DNA from: Niallia circulans NBRC 13626
GTDB taxonomy: Bacteria; Bacillota; Bacilli; Bacillales; Cytobacillaceae
Length of the DNA: 59,318 bases
Reading direction: 5' to 3'
NCBI RefSeq assembly: GCF_001591585.1
Contig: NZ_BCVE01000027.1
Coordinates: forward strand, 1-59,318
This document shows, piece after piece, positions 54,100 through 59,318 of the stretch. Position 1 is the stretch's first letter, and each line of letters starts with the position of its first letter. The position numbers and the translations under genes are program-made. The notes under the pieces are model-generated. The model ran no database searches. It worked only from the letters and a program-made list of their open reading frames with translations, and was not told the origin of the DNA.

Positions 54100-56028
54100 A
54101 TGATACTATTACAAGTAAATCAGCTAACCAAGCACTTTGGAGCTGAACTTATCTTATCAAATATAAAATTAGAAGTACAAGCAAGAGATAGAATCGCTCT
54201 CGTGGGAAGAAATGGTGCTGGGAAGTCTACCTTATTAAAAATAATTGCTGGACAACTGTCTCATGACTCTGGTGAAATCATAAAACCGAAAAATGTCGAA
54301 ATAGGCTATCTCGCCCAAAATACAGGGCTGGAATCAAGTCTTTCCATTTGGGATGAGATGTTAACTGTATTCCATGAACTTCAAATAAAAGAGAAGCATT
54401 TAAGAAAACTGGAACGACAGATGTCGGATCCTGGCACTATCGAGAACCCAGATGCTTTTGAGAAAATTTTAAAAGAATATGACAATCTGCAATACGATTT
54501 TAAGGAAAGTGGCGGCTATCAATACGAAGCAGATATACGTTCCGTTTTACACGGACTTAACTTTAATACATTCGATTACAGTACTAAAATTTCCTCTTTA
54601 AGTGGTGGCCAGAAAACAAGACTGGCATTAGCTAAACTGCTTCTTACGACACCAGATATTTTAATTCTAGATGAGCCGACTAACCATTTAGATATTGAAA
54701 CACTTTCCTGGTTAGAGCAATACTTGCAAGGCTATAAAGGAGCCGTATTAATCGTTTCCCATGACCGTTACTTCCTTGACAAAGTAGTAACACAAGTCTA
54801 TGAAATATCTAGACATCATATTCAAAAGTTTCTCGGTAACTATAGCGGTTATCTTGAGCAAAAAGCAGAAAATTATGAGCGTGAAATGAAACTTTATGAA
54901 AAGCAGCAAGATGAAATTGCCAAACTAGAAACATTTATTCAAAAAAACTTAGCACGTGCATCTACTACCAAAAGAGCACAAAGCCGTAGAAAGACATTGG
55001 ATAAAATGGAACGGATGGATCGTCCAGACGGAAATGAAAAATCAGCTTCTTTTGGGTTTGAAATTACAAAACAAACAGGAAATGATGTTTTAAAAATGGA
55101 TGATCTTTCTATTGGTTATAAAGATAATACTGTATCCAAACACATATCCTTCCAAATAAAACGAGGAGATAGTGTGGCATTAGTCGGACCAAACGGTGTT
55201 GGTAAATCTACTTTATTAAAGACAATTATTGAAAAGCTGCCAAAGCATGCTGGCTCCATTTCACTTGGATCAAATGTAATGATCGGCTACTATGATCAAG
55301 AACAAGCGGAATTGACATCAAACAAACGCGTATTAAATGAATTATGGGATGATTTTCCACTAACTCCTGAAAAAGATATCCGAACAGTACTTGGTAACTT
55401 CTTATTCTCAGGTGATGATGTTTTAAAAACAGTTAACTCATTAAGCGGCGGGGAAAAAGCGCGTTTAGCATTGTCCAAATTAATGATGGAAAAACCCAAT
55501 GTATTAATATTGGACGAGCCAACTAACCATTTAGATTTAGATAGTAAAGAAGTACTTGAAAATGCTCTAATTGATTATCCGGGCACCATTTTATTTGTTT
55601 CACATGATCGTTATTTTATAAATAGAATCGCAACAAAAGTGATTGAATTAAGTGCAGAGGGATCTACAGAATTCTTAGGTGACTACGATTATTATGTGGA
55701 AAAGAAGTTAGAACAAGCAGAGATTAAAGCATTGGAAGCAACGGCTTCTATTCAGGTTGAACGTGACAATGGTACAGAAGACAAAACATCTTACCAGATG
55801 GATAAGGAAGCCAAAAAGCTAGAAAGACAAAGAATAAGAAGAATTGAAGAAATTGAAACAACGATCGAAGAACTAGAACTAAAAGTATCGGAACAGGAAA
55901 ATCTCCTATGTGAACCTGAAATTTTTCAGGACCATGCCAAGGTTTTAGAACTAAATAACAGCCTTGAACAGTTAAAAGGTCAAATTGATCGTTTGATGGA
56001 TGAATGGACCGAATTGTCAGATAAGTAA
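54100..56028 (+). CDS. ydiF: ABC-F family ATPase (YdiF orthologue)
   Basis: The 642-residue cytosolic ABC-F protein has two ATPase domains. Walker A: GRNGAGKST (about 38) and GPNGVGKST (about 367). Signatures: LSGGQKTRLALAKLLL and LSGGEKARLALSKLMM. Walker B: LILDEPTNHLD in both. An interdomain linker (about 240-320, Lys/Arg/Glu-rich) and a C-terminal coiled coil (about 560-640) complete it. There is no membrane domain, so it probably acts on the ribosome as a translation factor. Same length as B. subtilis YdiF. Confidence 0.95.
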   Translation: MILLQVNQLTKHFGAELILSNIKLEVQARDRIALVGRNGAGKSTLLKIIAGQLSHDSGEIIKPKNVEIGYLAQNTGLESSLSIWDEMLTVFHELQIKEKHLRKLERQMSDPGTIENPDAFEKILKEYDNLQYDFKESGGYQYEADIRSVLHGLNFNTFDYSTKISSLSGGQKTRLALAKLLLTTPDILILDEPTNHLDIETLSWLEQYLQGYKGAVLIVSHDRYFLDKVVTQVYEISRHHIQKFLGNYSGYLEQKAENYEREMKLYEKQQDEIAKLETFIQKNLARASTTKRAQSRRKTLDKMERMDRPDGNEKSASFGFEITKQTGNDVLKMDDLSIGYKDNTVSKHISFQIKRGDSVALVGPNGVGKSTLLKTIIEKLPKHAGSISLGSNVMIGYYDQEQAELTSNKRVLNELWDDFPLTPEKDIRTVLGNFLFSGDDVLKTVNSLSGGEKARLALSKLMMEKPNVLILDEPTNHLDLDSKEVLENALIDYPGTILFVSHDRYFINRIATKVIELSAEGSTEFLGDYDYYVEKKLEQAEIKALEATASIQVERDNGTEDKTSYQMDKEAKKLERQRIRRIEEIETTIEELELKVSEQENLLCEPEIFQDHAKVLELNNSLEQLKGQIDRLMDEWTELSDK

Positions 56029-56064
56029 AAAGTACTGGGTATGCCAATACCCAGTACTTTTTTT
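56027..56064 (+). terminator. Terminator of ydiF
   Basis: A 16-bp perfect stem (AAAAGTACTGGGTAT and its complement) with a GCCA loop and a run of T, overlapping the stop codon. Confidence 0.92.
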
Positions 56065-56195
56065 CCACATTATTATCCACATATTAAAGAGTTATTATAT
56101 AAGCTTTCCACATATTTACCCACATTATCCACAAGACAATAATAAGTTATACACATTATCCACATTTTATGTATATAACATCATATTTATTCACA
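56061..56195. promoter_or_regulatory. DnaA-box cluster in the ydiF-tsaD intergenic region
   Basis: Three exact TTATCCACA boxes (56073-56081, 56125-56133, 56156-56164), two TTATNCACA variants (56147-56155, 56187-56195) and three weaker ones (TTTTCCACA 56061-56069, CTTTCCACA 56104-56112, TTACCCACA 56116-56124), all in one orientation. B. subtilis has a known DnaA-box cluster in the equivalent gcp-ydiF interval; such clusters titrate DnaA and delay replication initiation. Confidence 0.88.
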
Positions 56196-56228
56196 ATTAC
56201 TCTTTTCTATGCATATAAGTAAAAAGGC

Positions 56229-57263
56229 TTATTCCTTTTCATTGTGGATAGTTATATCTAATCCTGGATTTCCGTTTAAATCCAATTGTGCCCGCTGTCC
56301 TTTTTCGAAGAAAATGGTACCGGCTGCTGCAATCATTGCTGCATTATCTGTGCATAAAGATAATGGAGGAATGGTTAACTTTACAGATTCTAACTGTTCA
56401 AATTTCTCTGCAAGTACTGTTCTTAAACCCTTGTTAGCAGCAACACCGCCCGCTAATACAACTTGTTTTACCTTGTATTCCTTTGCTGCTTCCATAGTCT
56501 TTGAAACTAATACATCCACTACACTTTCCTGAAAACTAGCAGCCAAGTCCTCTGGTCTAATAACTTCTCCACGTTGTTCAGCGTTATGCACAGTGTTGAT
56601 AACTGCAGATTTTAATCCACTGAAACTAAAATCATACGTGCCTTCTATCCATGCCCGTGGCAGCTTTACGGCTTTTGGGTCTCCCTCGCTTGCTAATCGA
56701 TCGATATGAGGACCACCTGGATAAGGAAGCTGGAGCGTTCTTGCGACTTTATCATATGCTTCGCCAGCCGCATCATCCCTTGTTTCTCCAATAACCTCAA
56801 AGTGACCATGCTCTTTCATTAATACTAATTCGGTATGACCACCAGAAACCACAAGCGCTAATAAAGGGAATTCTAAGTTATCCACAAGTCGATTAGCATA
56901 AATATGCCCAGCAATATGATGTACACCAACTAAGGGGATATCATGTGCAAAACTTATTGCTTTAGCTGCATTTACACCTATTAAAAGAGCACCGACTAAA
57001 CCAGGACCTTCCGTTACAGCAATAGCATCTATGTCCTCATAGCTTATCTGTGCTTTCGAGAGGGCCTCTTCAATCACAAGCGTAATCTGCTCCACATGAT
57101 GTCTTGAAGCAATTTCTGGAACTACTCCGCCAAATCGTTTATGACTTTCTATTTGAGAAGAAACAATATTAGAAAGGATTTCTGTTCCGTTTTTTACAAT
57201 AGAAACAGCCGTCTCATCACAGCTTGTTTCCATGCCCATTATTATTACATTATTATTCTTCAT
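56229..57263 (-). CDS. tsaD: tRNA N6-adenosine threonylcarbamoyltransferase TsaD
   Basis: A 344-residue ASKHA-fold protein transferring the threonylcarbamoyl group to A37 of ANN-decoding tRNAs, with TsaB and TsaE. Motifs: [14 protein letters not shown] near the start, metal-site [12 protein letters not shown] (His-x4-His), [12 protein letters not shown] and [12 protein letters not shown]. The start is the ATG overlapping the rimI stop (ATGA); a GTG four codons upstream is less likely. Last gene of tsaE-tsaB-rimI-tsaD. Confidence 0.97.
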   Translation of the reverse strand: MKNNNVIIMGMETSCDETAVSIVKNGTEILSNIVSSQIESHKRFGGVVPEIASRHHVEQITLVIEEALSKAQISYEDIDAIAVTEGPGLVGALLIGVNAAKAISFAHDIPLVGVHHIAGHIYANRLVDNLEFPLLALVVSGGHTELVLMKEHGHFEVIGETRDDAAGEAYDKVARTLQLPYPGGPHIDRLASEGDPKAVKLPRAWIEGTYDFSFSGLKSAVINTVHNAEQRGEVIRPEDLAASFQESVVDVLVSKTMEAAKEYKVKQVVLAGGVAANKGLRTVLAEKFEQLESVKLTIPPLSLCTDNAAMIAAAGTIFFEKGQRAQLDLNGNPGLDITIHNEKE

Positions 57264-57706
57264 AATTTCACCCACATTACTAAAGCATCTTCTAGATTAT
57301 CTGTATAATACTTCTTTCTAATTGCTCCATTTTGAAATCCAAGTTTTCTATATAAATTTTGTGCTACTTTATTTGTTACACGAACTTCTAGTGTCATAGT
57401 AGTTGCACCAAGCTTCCTTGCTTCATCCATAATCTTTGTGAGCAGCATTTCACCAAGTTTTTTCCCTCTAAAATCAGGCAGAATAGCGATATTTGTAATA
57501 TGTGCTTCATCTACAACAATCCACACACCACAATATCCAACAAGCTCGTCTTCATATTGGATGACAATATATTTTGCAAACCGATTTTGGGTCAGCTCAT
57601 TATAAAAAGCCTCTTTGCTCCATGGAGTACTAAAAGAAATCGTTTCAATTTTAAAAACATCATCGATATCCGCGACTGTCATATTGCGAAATTCAAATGT
57701 TGACAT
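57260..57706 (-). CDS. rimI: Ribosomal protein S18-alanine N-acetyltransferase RimI
   Basis: A 148-residue GNAT enzyme that acetylates an N-terminal alanine. It shows the acetyl-CoA loop [15 protein letters not shown] (Q/RxxGxG/A type), the [20 protein letters not shown] strand-helix, and [18 protein letters not shown] at the C-terminus. It lies between tsaB (one-base overlap) and tsaD (four-base overlap), the standard Firmicutes order. Intact and of normal length. Confidence 0.95.
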   Translation of the reverse strand: MSTFEFRNMTVADIDDVFKIETISFSTPWSKEAFYNELTQNRFAKYIVIQYEDELVGYCGVWIVVDEAHITNIAILPDFRGKKLGEMLLTKIMDEARKLGATTMTLEVRVTNKVAQNLYRKLGFQNGAIRKKYYTDNLEDALVMWVKL

Positions 57707-58422
57707 TATCCCCTGTCTTCCTTTTTCTCTATTTTATTTGCCTTCAGCCAATTTGCCTCTGCTTCTGCTAAGCGAATATAATTAGGGGTAAACGTATGTA
57801 TCGCTTCTCCCTCTCTAGCTTCCCCTAACATTGCAAGAATCGACGGTCTAGGATTAAAGTCCACAGCATCTGTTAACTGAGCAAACTCTCCTAATCCTTC
57901 TGTTAAGATATCTTGGTGTATAGGTAAGTCATTTCCTACAAACAATATTCGCTGTTTTAATGGGACAAGTTCCTCTATCCAATCAGTTGAAAGGATTAAC
58001 TGATCATTTTTTACGATCTCGATATCATTTCTGCTAAATTGATAAAGCCCTGTGTAAATCTGTCCTCTTCTCGCATCAAATAAGGGAGAAACATATCCAT
58101 CAAAGTATCTTCCCACAGATGCAGCAAGCACTTCTAAACTAGAAACACCTACGAGTGGGATGTTTAACGTCCAAGCCAGCGTTTTCGCAATGGTAACACC
58201 AATACGCACACCTGTATAAGATCCTGGACCTTTTGCTACCACAATTTTAGAAAGATCCTTTGGTTTTATATCACAGTCCTTCATTAACTGTTCAATTGCT
58301 GGCATTGCTCTAATCGAATGATTCTTTTTTAGGTTTGTAATATACTCCCCGATTACCTTCCCATTCTCATATAAGGCAACCCCTAATACAAAATTTGATG
58401 TATCTATTGCTAATATCTTCAT
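57706..58422 (-). CDS. tsaB: t6A synthesis protein TsaB
   Basis: A 238-residue ASKHA-fold paralogue of TsaD, beginning MKILAIDTSNFVLGVALYE, with KGPGSYTGVRIGVTIAKTLAW (about 65-85) and a C-terminal PNYIRLAEAEANWLKAN. It forms the TsaB-TsaD dimer scaffold that TsaE engages. Four-base ATGA overlap with tsaE and one-base overlap with rimI indicate translational coupling. Confidence 0.96.
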   Translation of the reverse strand: MKILAIDTSNFVLGVALYENGKVIGEYITNLKKNHSIRAMPAIEQLMKDCDIKPKDLSKIVVAKGPGSYTGVRIGVTIAKTLAWTLNIPLVGVSSLEVLAASVGRYFDGYVSPLFDARRGQIYTGLYQFSRNDIEIVKNDQLILSTDWIEELVPLKQRILFVGNDLPIHQDILTEGLGEFAQLTDAVDFNPRPSILAMLGEAREGEAIHTFTPNYIRLAEAEANWLKANKIEKKEDRG

Positions 58423-58874
58423 GAAAATAACTCCTTACATAATTGCATATAACGGGAGCCCTTAGGTGATAAGACAATTTTTCTTCCCGATGTATTATCA
58501 TAGTATAAGTTAATCTGCAGATAATCCACTGGTAACTGCTCCTCAATCAAATGAGCCCATTCCACTACTGTAACGCCTTCACCCTCGAAATACTCATCAA
58601 ATCCTAAATCCTCATCGCTATCCTTTAAGCGATAAACATCCATATGATACAATGGTAATTTCCCTTGATACTCTTTAATTATTGTAAAGGTAGGACTATT
58701 AACTGTTTTAGTTATCCCTAACCCTTTCGCTATTCCTTTTGTAAAAGTTGTTTTGCCAGCACCTAAATCACCTTCTAAAGTGATTACATCTCCTGCTTGT
58801 AAAAGCCATGCAATCCGCTCAGCAAAATCAATCGTTCCTTCCGCAGTATCTGCCTTCCATTCAAAGTTATTCAT
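58419..58874 (-). CDS. tsaE: t6A synthesis ATPase TsaE
   Basis: A 151-residue P-loop ATPase with Walker A LEGDLGAGKTTFTKGIAKGL (about 34-53), NSPTFTIIKEY, YHMDVYRL, and VVEWAHLIEEQLP. It drives turnover of the TsaBD complex. First gene of the cluster, with AGGAG eight bases upstream. In B. subtilis thiL precedes it, but here the rRNA/tRNA terminator does. Confidence 0.96.
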   Translation of the reverse strand: MNNFEWKADTAEGTIDFAERIAWLLQAGDVITLEGDLGAGKTTFTKGIAKGLGITKTVNSPTFTIIKEYQGKLPLYHMDVYRLKDSDEDLGFDEYFEGEGVTVVEWAHLIEEQLPVDYLQINLYYDNTSGRKIVLSPKGSRYMQLCKELFS

Positions 58875-59002
58875 AAATTACTCCTAATACAAATTTAATA
58901 ATGGTATTATCTTTTATTATACTCAATTACCCACTGAGTCTAAAGGTAGTCTTTTGTTTTTTGTGGAAAACCTTCTGATCTTGCGATTTTATTTTTATTT
59001 AG

Positions 59003-59011
59003 TTATCCACA
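59003..59011 (+). promoter_or_regulatory. Isolated DnaA box upstream of tsaE
   Basis: An exact TTATCCACA, with a weaker inverted box (TGTGGAAAA, 58962-58970) 40 bases away, in the gap between tsaE and the tRNA terminator. Confidence 0.5.
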
Positions 59012-59042
59012 GTCTCTCCATTTAAAGAATTCCTAGACGAAC

Positions 59043-59078
59043 AAAAAAATCCTTAGGTTTCATTCCTAAGGATTTTTC
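59043..59078 (-). terminator. rRNA operon terminator
   Basis: AAAAATCCTTAGG / CCTAAGGATTTTT stem with a 6-7 base loop followed by a T run on the minus strand, directly after the tRNA gene. Confidence 0.92.
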
Positions 59079-59087
59079 ATTGTTTGA

Positions 59088-59161
<74 letters not shown>

Positions 59162-59180
59162 ACGATATAAAATAATAAAA

Positions 59181-59298
<118 letters not shown>

Positions 59299-59318
59299 TA
59301 TTTATTTTTGAGGTTATT

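Overview
The window is chromosomal DNA of a low-GC, spore-forming Bacillaceae member (Bacillus sensu lato, possibly Niallia-like; genus not provable here). The evidence is spore photoproduct lyase with SplA, strong AGGAGG ribosome binding sites, TTG/GTG starts, CIRCE-controlled groESL, a T-box leader, and the order tsaE-tsaB-rimI-tsaD / ydiF / moaC-rex-ydiK-ydiL-groESL, which closely follows Bacillus subtilis. An rRNA operon end (5S rRNA, initiator tRNA-Met) closes the right edge.

Layout. 1-5.2 kb: an NAD(P)-binding protein, a DUF4317 protein, and an MFS exporter divergent from an SgrR-like regulator. 5.3-9.6 kb: a UV-damage cluster with two tandem UvsE-type endonucleases and splA-splB, plus two small redox/stress genes. 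9.6-15.9 kb: a six-gene operon joining an Fbp-like ABC importer to SurE, a PHP phosphoesterase and a TIM-barrel isomerase, read here as organophosphate uptake and dephosphorylation. 16.4-22.0 kb: malic enzyme, a KdgT-family permease and a CitA/DcuS/MalK-type two-component system. 22.3-27.0 kb: two class-I cyclic-dinucleotide (GEMM-I) riboswitches. One precedes a PLP decarboxylase. The other precedes a three-gene cassette: a STAS/SpoIIAA-like protein, a GNAT acyltransferase and a methyl-accepting protein without a sensor domain. 27.2-31.4 kb: an alditol oxidase, an RNase J paralogue and a Gfo/Idh/MocA dehydrogenase.

31.5-42.4 kb is carbohydrate territory. A mannose-family PTS (IIAB, IIC, IID, DUF956) has a structured 300-nt leader. 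A fructose-family PTS operon follows, with a PRD regulator, IIA-like, IIB, IIA, IIC, an allulose-6-phosphate/ribulose-phosphate epimerase and transketolase; it probably feeds a ketose phosphate into the pentose phosphate pathway.

42.4-49.3 kb is a worn accessory zone. It holds an SMR-transporter relic, a zinc-ribbon membrane protein, a 46-residue secreted peptide, two decayed copies of one phage-type integrase about 4.5 kb apart, a VOC protein, an SMI1/KNR4 protein and a T-box-controlled amino acid permease. 49.3-59.3 kb is the conserved housekeeping block, including a DnaA-box cluster between ydiF and tsaD.

The best candidates for something undescribed are the riboswitch-controlled STAS/GNAT/MCP cassette, the organophosphate operon, the secreted peptide and the PTS leader. 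Function calls rest on recognised motifs and remembered family members; no database search was run.
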